Positions 34,745 to 45,945 of a stretch of DNA of 64,000 bases are shown here, piece after piece; position 1 is the stretch's first letter; every line of letters starts with the position of its first letter. Below the pieces are notes generated by a model that was not told the origin of the DNA, did no database searches, and worked only from the letters and a program-made list of their open reading frames with translations. The stretch is from Lentinus brumalis (lineage: Eukaryota > Basidiomycota > Agaricomycetes > Polyporales > Polyporaceae). The DNA lies in NCBI GenBank assembly GCA_001792895.1, contig MARA01000031.1, positions 1 to 64,000 on the forward strand, written 5' to 3'. The position numbers and the translations under genes were made by a program.

Positions 34745-36408
34745 CCGAAGCGGTACGTGGCTTTAGCCTTACCCGGACCCGACGTTGAGTTCAATGTGCG
34801 GGCTGTGGTGCCCGCTCGCGTCTCGCTGACTGCGCGATTATGTACAGGCGCTCTACTACGTGAGCAACTGACCTCGCGGAGAGGCCAGCTCTCGCCGGCC
34901 TCAGCCAGGGGCCGCAGTACCTCGTGCAACGCCGCATTTGGAACGACAGAACGCAAACGACGGGGAACGAACACGATTACGACTACGATGACGGACACCT
35001 ACACTATGCGCCGGCCTTGCTTGCCCTCCCGCTAATCCGCTTTCACCTTCCACCACCTGCAACCGCTCGAACTTCATCCTTCACTCTTGAACCTTCAATC
35101 TTCGACGCCACCCTTTTGGGCAGCCTGCGCACCCTCCCGCCATCGCGCGCGGGCCACGCTGTGCAGGCCGTCTCCACTCCGTTGTACAACCGAAGAGTCC
35201 AGGCAAAGGCTCGTAGCGGACCTAGCCCCTCCTCCTCCCCCTCAATCCCTCGATCCCTCAACCCGAAGGACCTCCGTGCCGAGTCCGAAAGGACACGGCC
35301 GCCGGCCAGCGAAATAGACCCCCAAGCCTGCCGTATCCTCGCGTATTATTTGACACTCGTTTTTAGTCACGCACGAACCCTGGTACTTTGCTCGCGTTTC
35401 TCCGCTTCTCTTTATCTTCTCCCCGGTTTTTTGGTTTCGTGATGAACTTATTGACATTCTGCACTTCTGAACTGTTTACTTACGTTGGACTTTCCTCTCC
35501 CACCTCACCTCGCGCGGCATACGTTTACTTACTCACGTAGGGCTCGCCACAAGTTCTCCTTCACATGGGTGCTTGGTGCTGGCTCTTGCCGCCGGACTTG
35601 GACCGTTTCTCATGTACCGAGCCTGCGTGCTCACTATGCTCCCCCTTCTCCCTTCTCCCTCCGGAGTCCCTCCCACTCCGTTACTCACTTATACCCGGCT
35701 TCCACCTTCCACCTCCCTCGCTCCCTATCCGCATAGTTAGTTGTCTGCTACAGTAGCCGTGTATAGTACACGTGTTGTACCGCAGTGTAATCCAAGAACG
35801 CGATAGCCCGTGCGGTTGGAGCAGTCGAGTCTCCGCTGAATTCATAATGAAGTCCAGCCCCGGCCAGATCTATACAGTCGTCGTACATAGTCCTGATCAT
35901 TCTCTCTCTGTTGTTGTCTTCTTGCGCCCGAAATTCTCTGTGCGAGTGCGGCAAAGGTCCGAAGCCTCGGATGGTTCCTGAGACGAGGCAGCAGATACAC
36001 CGTAGCAGACGGACATTTGCTCAGCGCTCGTGGCCTTGTCAACGCGGGGCCTGTTGGTGGTCTTCGCACCAGCGTCGGTGGATGCCGTGCATTTGCGCTG
36101 TTTGGTGTTCGAGCCCGAGTGTCCCAAGTTGGCAGTGTGGAGAGAAGCGGCCCTGGTAGGCAGCAAGCGCTGTTCTGAGTGCTCCGTCGCATGGTCGAGC
36201 CACTATTTCGAAGTGCACGTTCAGAGGCACTGCAAGATTCGCACCACAGAATTAAAGGTTCAAGATGTTCAGGAGCATGGATAATATGACAACACATTAC
36301 GGCAGGGTATGTACGCTATGCGGTATACGTGTATGACAAGCAAAGGGAAAGAAGAGCAAAGTCTTAACGATGAATCAGAGGTCTACGTCGCGCGATGGTT
36401 TGGTACGA
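34745..36408. other. no gene recognised
   Basis: Frames of up to 170 codons occur (34924-35442) but read as low-complexity, Pro/Ser/Arg-rich and lack motifs. Confidence 0.4.
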
Positions 36409-36762
36409 TCAGTACGTTCCGCCCGCCCGACGCCGTCCCCAGCCTCTGCGACCCGACGTTCGCGTTGACGACATTCCACCTCCCCGACGGCTGCGGCTGC
36501 CACACCTGCAGCAGATAATGGCGACGAAGAAGTCCCAGATGGCAACGATGATCTGGGGAAAGGATGGTCAGCATCTAGCGAGGGGTTAACGAATCTGTAA
36601 GATGACTTACAGAGACGATGACGGAGACGATAGTCTCGATGACCCCTGCGATGGCAGAGATGATAGCGTTGATGCCGCCGCCGATAGCAGAAACGATGGA
36701 ACCCTACGTGCGACACACCGTCAGACAGGAGTAGTTGGGGAGAGCAGCAAGGCACATACCAT
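36409..36762 (-). CDS. small membrane protein, 79 residues
   Basis: Three exons found by splice logic: a single-codon first exon (ATG at 36762-36760), then 36703-36611 and 36552-36409, with GTATGT...GTAG and GTAAGT...CCCCAG introns. The protein starts GSIVSAIGGGINAIISAIAG, a long Ile/Val/Ala/Gly amphipathic-to-hydrophobic stretch, then IWDFFVAIICCRCGSRSRRG and a Gly/Arg/Ser-rich basic tail. The pattern (hydrophobic Ile-rich helix pair, CCRCG, basic tail) recurs in small Agaricomycete proteins of unknown function, often in multiple copies. Membrane association is inferred from composition. Confidence 0.7.
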
Positions 36763-37586
36763 GATGATAAGGAGCTTATGAGATCGTGAGTCGTGAAAGT
36801 CGTGAAGTGGGAGGATGCGAGGAGTGGTTGTGAGTTTGTTGGAGGATGGAGAGGCCCTCGAGTGTTCTTATATCCTCCGCCAAGCTCAGGAACAGCAGTG
36901 ACGTTGAGACGGAGGCAGGACTCCACAACGTCTTTCTTGCCCCACGATGAGCACGCTGACGTCATGATGTAAGTTGCGTCTTCCAGGTGGCTCCAGAGAT
37001 GTTCCGGAGGCTGCCCTTGGGGCTACTAGCTGCATTCCACGACGCGGGCCCTCGGACCTACGACTTGTCCGAAACTTGCAGCTTGGAGTAGACGAGGGAT
37101 CATTTTCCAGATGTCGACGACGCAGGGACGGAGATGGTTTGGAAGCGTCGTCATGCAGCGCGCGTAGAGTCGAGGTGCCTGTCGCTGTAATGAGTCAGGC
37201 ACTATCAGGCAGGCAAGAGTTGTCCAGGAACAGGAACAGGTTCAGGTGTAGCACGTCATGGAGCGTCTCACTGCCGAAGTGGAAGTGGCTGTGCTACTCC
37301 TAGTATGGTAACTGAGACGCCCGCCGGACCACTCCTCCAGGGTTTACGTCGGCAGATTGGGCGAGGGATCGAAGTGGGTTATCCGACAGGGCAGTTATCA
37401 AGATGCATGTGCTTGCAGTATAGCAGACTAAAGAAGCGTGTGGAATCAGACGTAAGCAGTAGGCAAGCGGACATAGGGTACATGTACATAGTGATTACAT
37501 ACGAGAGCATGGAGAGAGAGGTGATAGAGGCAAACCAAGAAAGTAACAAGTTCGTCTTCAGTCAATAACCACAGCATCCTGCAACG
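36763..37586. other. no gene recognised
   Basis: Between the small membrane protein (its promoter side) and the coiled-coil gene (its 3' side). No coding signal. Confidence 0.5.
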
Positions 37587-39530
37587 TCACGCAGCGCCAG
37601 CCTTTGCAGCATCCTCTCGCGCCTTCTTCGCCGCCCACCCCTCCTCGTCCACGTCCTCCTTGATCTGGGTAAGAATGCGCGACACAACGTCGACAGCCTC
37701 CATCGCAATTTTCTTGTCCTGCGGCTGCATGAGACGGAGGAACTTTCTCTCGAACATGTCGGGGTGCCAAAACAGAATCTCCGCCCTGATGCGCACCTTC
37801 GCGCTCTTCGTCGCCATGCTGGCACGGTGCGGAGACATGACAAAGGCTCGGACCTGCTCGTACACAATCTCGCTCGGCTGAGGGGCAGGAGGAATAGGCT
37901 GTCCGACGTAAGAGATCGGCGGGAAGTAGGGGATGGGGAAATCGCAGTAGGGCACCTGGTTGTCGATGTCCTTCCGGGTCTTGAGGACGTTCCACTTATG
38001 ATCGTACCAGTCGCAGATGTGCTTCGCAATGGCCGCCTTGTTCGCGTCAAGCTCCGCTTCACGGGCTGCCTGAGCAGCACGCTCCCGGATCTCTTGGGCT
38101 GCAGCTTCAGCGGCTTCCCGTTCCTGACGCTCGGCCCACTCCCGGGCCTCATGCGCAGCCCGCTGCTGCTGTTCGAGCAAATACCGCTGCTGAGCGTCAC
38201 GGAAGGCCTGCTCGAGCATGACGTGCTCGCAATAAGCCTGCTCGAGCTGCTGCATGAACGCCTGCGCCTGAGCCCACTGGTGCTGCTCGCGGGCACGAAG
38301 CTCCTGCTCCATGAGGTGCGCCCGGAATTCAGCGGCTTGGAGGAACGCGACCTTGGCGGCATTGTCGCGCTCCATCTGCGCCATCATCTCGTGGGCCTCG
38401 CGAGCCGCCTGCCGGAGAGCCTCCAGCTCAGCCAGCAATTGGGTCTGCCGCATCCTCTCCTCCTCGTGCTGCGCCCGTCGCTCCGCTTCCTCTCGCTCGG
38501 TCATGAGACGAGCCCTCTCGGACAGCCGCCGAAAGGCCTCTTGCTCGTTGCGTATCTTCGCCTCCTTCTCCCACTGGACCTGTGCCGCTCGCGCCCGACG
38601 CATCTCCTCGACACGCCGAGCCTCCGCGACGAGACGGGCACGTTCCTTCTCCGCGCGGAGCTGTCGCTGACGTTCCTCCTCCCGCACCCTCTCCTTCCAG
38701 AGGCGCTCCTGCTCCTGCTCCCTGGCGATCCTGCGTCTGTTCTCTTCCTCCATCTCCTCACGCTTGCGCTCCTCCGCGGCACGACGCTTCTCCTCGCGTT
38801 TGCGCTCCCTCTCGCGCTCTCTCTCCTGTCGCTCAGCCTCCTTCTGGCGCTCTCGCTCCTCCTTCTCCTTCAGCTCGGCCAGCTTGCGCAGGTACCGCTC
38901 CTCGCACTTCTTGGCGTGCGCACGGTCCAGCGCGAGCAGCTTCTCGCGCTCGGGCTGGCTCTTCGCCGCAGAATCGAGGGCAACCTCGTTCTCGTGGTAG
39001 CGTTCGCGGGTCTGGCCCTGGATCTTCAGCTCCTCGAAGATGTGGAGGACGCGCATCTCCTCCTCGTCGAGCTCGCCCTCACCGAGCTCCGCGGCGTAGC
39101 GTTTAGCGACCTCTGCCCCGAACTCGGGCTGAGGAGCCGGCTCGGGGTCGTCGAATGACAAACCACCGGGCAACTTCGGGTCCTGGGTGGTGAGATCCTT
39201 GGCGGGGGGCTTGGAAACGGGCGGCTTGGGTGGCTTGGGATTGCGGGCTCGGGCACTCTCCTCGGGCGGGGTGAGGGCTTTCTTGAGAGACCGGACGAGG
39301 ATCTCCTTCTTGGTGAGAGGGCGGTACTTCGTCCGAGGGTGAACCTCAGGATGCGGGACCTTGATCTCATTCTTCTCCTTCAGCTGGGCGTGCCGGACGC
39401 CGTGGATGTCGAAGGGAGTGACAGGAGGGGCGGGGAAGGGCTTGGGGTTATTCAACTTGACATGGTTGATACGGCCGGCGCCGAAACCGGCGCCATGACC
39501 GTACCTATGGGGAGCGCGCCGAGCAAACAT
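37587..39530 (-). CDS. coiled-coil protein with NFKBIL1-like C-terminus
   Basis: Single open frame of 647 codons. Residues 1-170 are Pro/Lys-rich and disordered. Residues about 170-500 are an almost continuous Glu/Arg/Lys/Ala coiled coil (REREREREKREEKRRAAEE type). The last 130 residues include WYDHKWNVLKTRKDID, then VRIRAEILFWHPDMFERKF and EAVDVVSRILTQIKE. The FWHPDMFERKF block with a following helix resembles the RWHPDKF segment in fungal proteins related to NF-kappa-B inhibitor-like 1. The biochemical role of that segment is not established. No signal peptide or membrane segment is present. Confidence 0.75.
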   Translation of the reverse strand: MFARRAPHRYGHGAGFGAGRINHVKLNNPKPFPAPPVTPFDIHGVRHAQLKEKNEIKVPHPEVHPRTKYRPLTKKEILVRSLKKALTPPEESARARNPKPPKPPVSKPPAKDLTTQDPKLPGGLSFDDPEPAPQPEFGAEVAKRYAAELGEGELDEEEMRVLHIFEELKIQGQTRERYHENEVALDSAAKSQPEREKLLALDRAHAKKCEERYLRKLAELKEKEERERQKEAERQERERERERKREEKRRAAEERKREEMEEENRRRIAREQEQERLWKERVREEERQRQLRAEKERARLVAEARRVEEMRRARAAQVQWEKEAKIRNEQEAFRRLSERARLMTEREEAERRAQHEEERMRQTQLLAELEALRQAAREAHEMMAQMERDNAAKVAFLQAAEFRAHLMEQELRAREQHQWAQAQAFMQQLEQAYCEHVMLEQAFRDAQQRYLLEQQQRAAHEAREWAERQEREAAEAAAQEIRERAAQAAREAELDANKAAIAKHICDWYDHKWNVLKTRKDIDNQVPYCDFPIPYFPPISYVGQPIPPAPQPSEIVYEQVRAFVMSPHRASMATKSAKVRIRAEILFWHPDMFERKFLRLMQPQDKKIAMEAVDVVSRILTQIKEDVDEEGWAAKKAREDAAKAGAA

Positions 39531-40642
39531 GGTGATAGTGGTGGTTTGTGTCCGGATATGCTACAGAAGTTGTTGTGGGATAACGAGCTAGAGTTACAAC
39601 TGCACAGAAATGTGAGAAAGGGTGGTGGTTTCAGGGTGGTTACGGGTCTACGCACACAGAAGAACGAGCGGACGGTCCTGCGAAATAATGTGAGCCTCGG
39701 GTGCGGGGAGCGTTGACTGTTCAGTCGAGTCTTGAGACTTGAAGTCGAGCTTGCTGAGCGGAGCTGTTGAAGCCTTGAGGATCGAGCGCCGTCGGACCGG
39801 AGCGGTCGACGGTGGTGGTAACGGGGAAAGATGCTGAGGGCCACAAGCCGCAAAGCGGGTCCCTTTATAGGTCTGGTGCCGGTCGCGTGGAACCCTTGAA
39901 CGTTTAGCCGATCGATTGCGAATCAAGGGCGCAAGGAGGCGTTTCGTACTCAGCACCATTGTCGCCGCTAACGCGTCCTCGCTTTGCCGATGTGGGCGCT
40001 CGACTCTCCCCCTCCGGAACGGTCCCCTCCCTCGTCCTCCTCACCACGAACCATCGCTCCGCTGGGCGCCATGTCACAGCCACCGTCCGTCATTGGATGG
40101 GGAAGTAATCGCACAAGCCGACCGACCCGACGCTGAACAGCGGTGGGCGAGAGAGGATACGCAAAGGATGCCGCACACTATCTCCCGGGAAGGTCGTAGC
40201 CCAAAGCGAACCAATTCCGCTGATTCCGGGGTTACGTACCTTGCTTTGTCCGAGACATGGCCAATGCGCCCTGGTCCCCACTGCGGGCCATCATCGCCTG
40301 TGATTATGCGCTTGAGCTCGAGCTGGGGCGGGGCACCGGGGCAGTGCAATGACAGCTCCTGAAACTACGATCCGTCGTGGACAACTGCTCTTGATACCCG
40401 CCATTGTCTGCCTCAATAGCGACTTTCGAGCATAATCGAAACGCGCATGAGTTTGCACCACTGTCGCGGCGAAAGGATTATTTTGCTTGGCAAACTGTGA
40501 GGACAAGGTGGTTAGCGAATGAGGAAGCACAGTGGGCAAGCTGACGCGGCGTACATACCAATGACAAAGGCCAGCACAAAACCGTGGGCACAAAACACTA
40601 ATTGACGTCGGGAGATGCGGAGCTGTGTCTCCGCAGTGACCA

Positions 40643-40680
40643 CCTCAGAGTTGACTGCGGTCCTCAGAGTTGACTGCGGT
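40643..40680. repeat. 19-bp perfect tandem duplication
   Basis: CCTCAGAGTTGACTGCGGT occurs twice without spacer. Confidence 0.95.
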
Positions 40681-41723
40681 GCTAAAGCGTGCATGAGCGC
40701 GGAGGCATGCGGACGGCCAAAGCGCGATGGAGACTCGAAGGTCCTGCGACCACATGTTCACTGAAGTGCTTCTAAGTTGGCATTGTCCGTGACGTCCTAG
40801 ATGTCGGCAGGCGGCGCGGAATACGGATAGGGGCTCCACGAGCGAGGCTTGTCATGATCTCCGCCGAGTCAGACAGGTGGCCGCGATCCTCAGTCCGACG
40901 GCTTAGCGGGGTCTACTAGACGAGCTGTGAGTGCTTCGTACAAAGCTTCAAGAGAATCGGATGTCAATCCGACGAAGCCATATGTGAGCACACCTTAGTA
41001 ACTCACGTCGAGTCTCGACGAGTCGGAGGAAGTATCTGCGCCATGCTGCCGCTCCTGGGCTACCTCGACTCCCGGTTGCACCGCGCAGTAGTAAGTATAG
41101 ATAATTAAAGAGATTTAGAGCTCTTCTAGGATGCCCGTGCATGCGTCGTGGTCCATGCGCAAGCTACAGTGTGGCCAACACGCGTCCGCCACGTCGGCAT
41201 TTGCCATATTGGGAGCGTAGCGCCCATAGCACCGCAAAGGCTGGTTTTACAGGTTGAACCAGTCCCTATTGTCCTTCCCGCCACAGCTTTGTTGTTATTC
41301 TTCCCATAGGCGAAGGGCTGGCCAGAACGCTTCTCCGCATTGTCGAGGCGGGCAAACCTAGGCTTTGACCGTGCCCGGCGAACTACATACCCGACTCGTC
41401 AGTCAGTTGGAACTTGGCGGTGGCCCTAAGTAGCTGATTCGGTACGACGGTCATGCATGTGATCTTTGCGATACTGAATGCTGACATGGACTCTGGATAA
41501 TGAAGAACCAAAGTGGCACCTTCGAGGCTCAACCCATGCCGCTTCGCAATGCGGCGTGTGAACGACCACGGCCACGGCGCACAATGCAGCAGGCAAAAGG
41601 AATAGTGACAAGCCCCACTCCAAAGAAGGCCAAGAATCAAGGGACAATGCGTCGAACCGGCGACCGTGACCAACGTGGCGTGACTGCGCGGCCGCTTTGA
41701 CCAAACCACCCCGACTCTGAGGG

Positions 41724-41730
41724 TATAAAA
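41724..41730 (+). promoter_or_regulatory. TATA box
   Basis: TATAAAA 51 bp upstream of the ATG at 41781, followed by a pyrimidine-rich leader (CCGCCCTCTCTCTCC). The placement fits a core promoter for the gene at 41781. Confidence 0.6.
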
Positions 41731-41780
41731 GTCTTCCGTGTTTGCAATCTCTTCCCATCAAACCGCCCTCTCTCTCCAAC

Positions 41781-42924
41781 ATGCTTCAGCGAACCTCCTC
41801 CGCTACTTCAAAGTGAGTTGATCGACCACGTCGTCATGTGGCATCTCCTGTTGCTGAACACCCGTCAATGATCATTAGCACCTCTACTGGTACGGTTCAC
41901 GCCGCCGAGGACGAGCGAGAGCAGACGTTCACGCGAATGCTCACGCGAGAGCCAACCGTCACAATGTGAGTGCATATGCCTATTATCGACAGACTCAAAC
42001 TCAAACATATATTCCACATAGCGAAGAGATCGAGAGAAACTTTGCGATATTGACCGCCATGGAGGCAGCCAACCCGAAGCCGGCAGCTCTCTGCCGCGGC
42101 GGTACGCTCGAATTCCAGGCCATGTAAGCTTGCATCTCACTACAGATACCTCATTGGGCTGACTGTTGTCGCAGGATGAGACAGTTAGACTTCGACCAAG
42201 ACCTGGAGCGCGACGAAGACCCCAAGTCGGAAGTCGAGAATATCTATCGCGCCCCAGGTCCAGCGCCCAGCCTTAGGGAGCAATCCGTCGAATCCACAGA
42301 ACTACAACCCGCCTATGATCCCTTCTGCTTCGGCGTCTTGCCCGGCCCGAGCCCGGGTTCCCAAGCGCGTCTTCGCAGAGTTACGATCCGATGCCCATAG
42401 ATTGGATGGCCCAGGGCATGTTGGCCCAACCCGACTGGTGGTCTACGGTCCCAGGCATCGAGATGCTCGGCTTGACTCCAAGCCTGAATACCACCTCGAG
42501 GGAGCAATCTCTTGAACCCGCCGAGCCGCCGTCCGCCTATGGTTTAGGCCTCGAGTTTCTGGCCCACCCCTCGCATGTGTCCCCAGGCACGCCTTCTCAG
42601 GATTGGGATGCACGGTCCCTACTTTCGGCAGCCCCAGGTTGGGGTGAAATGACTCAAGCCGACGCGTGTTCTGCGGTGACATCTCGAGATGAACGAGATG
42701 GGATCGATTCAGGCCCCTCTGGAGCCGATTTTCCGCCCGCCGAACCTACGCAGCCTCAGGTTAACCTCCAGATGAGTCCAGATGAGCCGGTAGACACCAG
42801 TTCCTCTGCTCTGTCTCCGCACCGAAAGGCTCCAAGCAAGCGGACTCGGAGGCACATCGAGGTACCTGAGGTCGGAGCCGTCAGGCGTTCTAAACGCCTA
42901 GCTTCGAAGCCGTACAGCAAGTAG
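41781..42924 (+). CDS. hypothetical protein with internal repeat
   Basis: Exons 41781-41812, 41879-41966, 42022-42123 and 42175 onwards join in phase (MLQRTSSATSNTSTGTV ... EEIERNFAILTAMEAANP). The last exon has one apparent one-base break near 42341-42356, in a C/G-rich run, and then continues to a stop at 42924. It contains two related blocks (REQSVESTELQPAYD and REQSLEPAEPPSAYG), so the central part is an internal duplication. The C-terminus is basic (RRSKRLASKPYSK), possibly nuclear. Family not recognised. Confidence 0.6.
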
Positions 42925-43647
42925 GAAATACCGCCCCGACGTGCACCAAGACCCATAATGATATGTAAGTATTCCCCGCTCTCCTCCCCCGTTATAAGTA
43001 TGCAAACTCGCGACCACGCTCCTTCTCCTCTTATCGAACTTCCATCCTCGACACTCGTTCTTGACTCGAATAATCATTAGTGCGACCCGCATCGTGTACT
43101 CGTACCTCCGTTAAGCATATTGTATAATTTCCAGTGCGTGGAATTTTCGGTGAATGCTTCACAATCATTGGGCAAGACGATGAGGTTGACTCGCGGCCGA
43201 CTTGGCGGCTCGGCAGTTGCCGGACCCGCCACGCAACCCGCCACCCGCGCCTCGTGTTCCGCTACTCTTTTTGCATCCTGCCTCCGTCTGGCAAACGCAG
43301 ACGCAACGCTCTTGCAGCTCAACAGAGGAACATAAGTAACATATGTGAATGTATTAATCACGGCAGCCTGGCAAGACAAGGACCCTTTGGTTCCCACAGC
43401 CGAGCGTCAACTGAAGTATTACGAAAAGACGGGCCAAGGGCGCAAGAGCTCGAACCTTGCAGGGACAGATCCATTACCTTGCCTTGCTATCAACCATGCA
43501 CCCGGTATGTTACTACTGTGAATAAATTCCGTTGATTTGGGACTCACCAATATATTGCAGCCATGCGACCACCACATCCTCAGGTTCGCCCATACCCCGG
43601 CTTACCTAGGGTCCTGTGAGTTTCAGTTGATCCCAGCCACTTCCGTG
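42925..43647. other. intergenic or 5' region of the F-box gene
   Basis: An acceptor-like ATATTGCAG at 43552-43560 and a donor GTATGT at 43504 suggest an upstream non-coding or short coding exon of the F-box gene. No other gene seen. Confidence 0.4.
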
Positions 43648-45378
43648 ATGACTTATATCCGTCCAACAGTGTCTGAAGACGCCTATGCCCATCTATCACG
43701 GCTCAGCATGGCAGGCTATCCTCCGATCTCCCCTTTCGAACAAGATGGCTCTGCGGAGGCAATATGGAGGTCTGCTGTCTTTCCTTCCAAACAGATCACT
43801 ATCCAGGATCAGCTCTCGAGGACATCATGGAACGGCGGCGTTCCAGTAAATCGACTGCCGCCGGAGATCTTGCTCGAGATCTTCCAAGCCCTGAAGACCA
43901 TGACGGAGGACGACTCGGAGATGTGGATGATTCCAGGTAACTACGTGTCCTGGACGGCTTTCTCCCACGTGTGTCGCACTTGGCGCGATGTCATCTGCAA
44001 CTCAGCGCAGCTGTGGCGTGATATTCACGTCAAGGACCAGTTGCAATGGGTCGAACTGTGCCTCTCGCGTTCTAAGGAATCCCCCCTCCATGTCTTCTTC
44101 CACTCCGCACAAACCCTCCCCCAAGCCTGCGACATGCTCTCTAGTCACGCGCGCCGTATCAAGAAAGTGATCGTCTACGAGACCGCGCCGGACACTGTCT
44201 CTAGCCTAACCCAGCTCTTCCAGCCGACCATGCCCATGCTTGAAGAGTTCTGTCTAGATGCGCACAACACCGTCTCCGACGCCACGTGTTTCGGAGATTC
44301 CAACATACTCCCTCTACTCCCGGTGCTACATACCCTGCGTCTCGGGTACGCGCACATCGACTGGACCCCTGTATCTGTCCGGACGTTGCGCGTTCTGCAT
44401 CTTCGGGACTGGACATCGCCCGATGAATACCTGCTCTCCTTGGCCCAATTCCTCAGCGCTCTTCAAGTATTTCAGGCCCTCGAGGACCTCAACATGGACT
44501 TCGCATTCCCCTTCGAAACGTACAACGCGGATGGGGTGCGCAACGTCTCAGGTCCCATCATCTCCCTCCCCAACATCCGCAGCCTGTACTTCCTCTGTCC
44601 CGCACACGAGGAGCCCTCGTCGCCCGACATCTACCACCTTCTCGTGCACCTCAGGGTCCCCGTGTCGGCGAAACTGTACGTGTACTCGCAGGTCCACGAC
44701 TACATCACGGTCTCCGGCGAGGGCGGCTATCTGGACACGATTCCCCAGGACGCAGGCTGCCTGCCAATCCTCCACAGCGCGACCAAAGCGAACCTGTGGA
44801 AGCAGGGCTTCGACTGCCATTGCAGCGAGGGCCAGCTGGGCCTGGACCTCGAGTTGGTGGGAGACGAGCCCCGGCAATGGGCCTACACTCCCGAGCGCGC
44901 TGTCCGCGACTTCTGCACACTGTTCGCGAAGTCGCCATTGCAGGAGCTCTCCGTGCAGGATATGGAGTACGCGCAAGACACGTGGACGCACCTATTCCGG
45001 ACATTCCCTTCACTCTTGGGCGTTACAATCCAGAACGAGGCTGGCGGCGCGAATGGCGAGCGCGAGCGTGTGCTTCTCGCTGCGCTTACGCCTGCCGCTA
45101 CCACCGAAGCCGTGCACTCGGACGATACTGTCGTCTTGCCCGAGCTGCGCGCATTGCGATACGAGGCGGTTGCATGGCACGAGGACACGCTGAGCGATCT
45201 CGTGCATTGCTTGCGCGTGCGGGCTGCGCGCGGTGTCAAGCTTCGGGAGCTGACAGTTCGTATGTTCAGCCGCGCCCAATGGGATCCTGTAGCCGATGCG
45301 AGGCATGAGGCGCTCCTTGAAGAACTCAAATCGCTGGTAGTAACACTGATGTACGCTGATATACCGCCGCCACAATGA
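43648..45378 (+). CDS. F-box protein
   Basis: Substrate-recognition type subunit of SCF ubiquitin ligases. An F-box of basidiomycete type follows residue 65 or so: VNRLPPEILLEIFQAL ... WTAFSHVCRTWRDVICNSAQLW. The remaining 480 residues are Leu-rich, with irregular LRR-like segments (LPVLHTLRLGYAHIDW, LRALRYEAVAWHEDTL). The ATG at 43648 was chosen; the frame is open upstream to 43537 but without an ATG, and an intron probably ends at 43560. Such genes are highly expanded in Agaricomycetes and individual substrates are unknown. Confidence 0.85.
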   Translation: MTYIRPTVSEDAYAHLSRLSMAGYPPISPFEQDGSAEAIWRSAVFPSKQITIQDQLSRTSWNGGVPVNRLPPEILLEIFQALKTMTEDDSEMWMIPGNYVSWTAFSHVCRTWRDVICNSAQLWRDIHVKDQLQWVELCLSRSKESPLHVFFHSAQTLPQACDMLSSHARRIKKVIVYETAPDTVSSLTQLFQPTMPMLEEFCLDAHNTVSDATCFGDSNILPLLPVLHTLRLGYAHIDWTPVSVRTLRVLHLRDWTSPDEYLLSLAQFLSALQVFQALEDLNMDFAFPFETYNADGVRNVSGPIISLPNIRSLYFLCPAHEEPSSPDIYHLLVHLRVPVSAKLYVYSQVHDYITVSGEGGYLDTIPQDAGCLPILHSATKANLWKQGFDCHCSEGQLGLDLELVGDEPRQWAYTPERAVRDFCTLFAKSPLQELSVQDMEYAQDTWTHLFRTFPSLLGVTIQNEAGGANGERERVLLAALTPAATTEAVHSDDTVVLPELRALRYEAVAWHEDTLSDLVHCLRVRAARGVKLRELTVRMFSRAQWDPVADARHEALLEELKSLVVTLMYADIPPPQ

Positions 45379-45945
45379 GCGACGCGGCGACTCTATAGCT
45401 GTAATGATCATGCTCATGTCATGCATCTACTGGGAAGATATCTCGGTTCTGTGCTGTGTGATGGAAGGGTACGTGGTCTCGTGCCGTTGAAAGAGATGCG
45501 TGTACTCACGAGGTCTTAGTGACAATTTCTCGTTGATCAAAGCGTTGCTGCTGCAGTTAATCATGGTGGAACGAAGCACTCGAAGTCCTCGCGGAAGTCG
45601 TTGCTGCGTGGGACTCTGGTAGGTGCAGCTTGTATCGCGGCGATGCCCGGAGGCTATGTCAGGTGGGCGTGCACCAATGGGCGCCGTCTTCGAAGAAGTT
45701 TGCGCTTGACCTTTACGACGACAAACAAATATTACAGATTCTCGTACACGTATGTACAGTTCAGACCGATTGTGCTTGGGCTAATCCTTGGCTCAGTGTG
45801 CAGAGTCAACGTCGACAATGGCAGAGTCAATCCAAGGAAGCTCGAGTGCCAATGGCATACCCCTCGCTAACCGGGACAGGCCGCAAACCAGGGTACGACA
45901 AGTCTTTACTGTTCATTTTGGAGAGACTCATCAGGTGTCGTAGGA
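45379..45945. other. intergenic
   Basis: No gene recognised between the F-box and DUF6535 genes. Confidence 0.5.

Larger units (their letters stand above)
39531..41780. other. long intergenic stretch
   Basis: About 2.2 kb without a convincing gene. Frames up to 148 codons have shadow-like composition. It contains a perfect 19-bp tandem pair (40643-40680) and, at its right end, a TATA box for the next gene. Confidence 0.45.

Noticed and set aside
34924..35442. 172-codon frame as a gene
   Set aside because: Low-complexity Pro/Ser/Arg composition, no motif, no clear promoter or introns.
37764..39158. 464-codon plus-strand frame, Leu-rich
   Set aside because: Antisense shadow of the Glu/Lys-rich coiled coil (CTC/CTT codons opposite GAG/AAG).
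44258..45193. 311-codon plus-strand frame
   Set aside because: Shifted-frame shadow inside the F-box gene, extremely rich in Ser, Thr and Arg.
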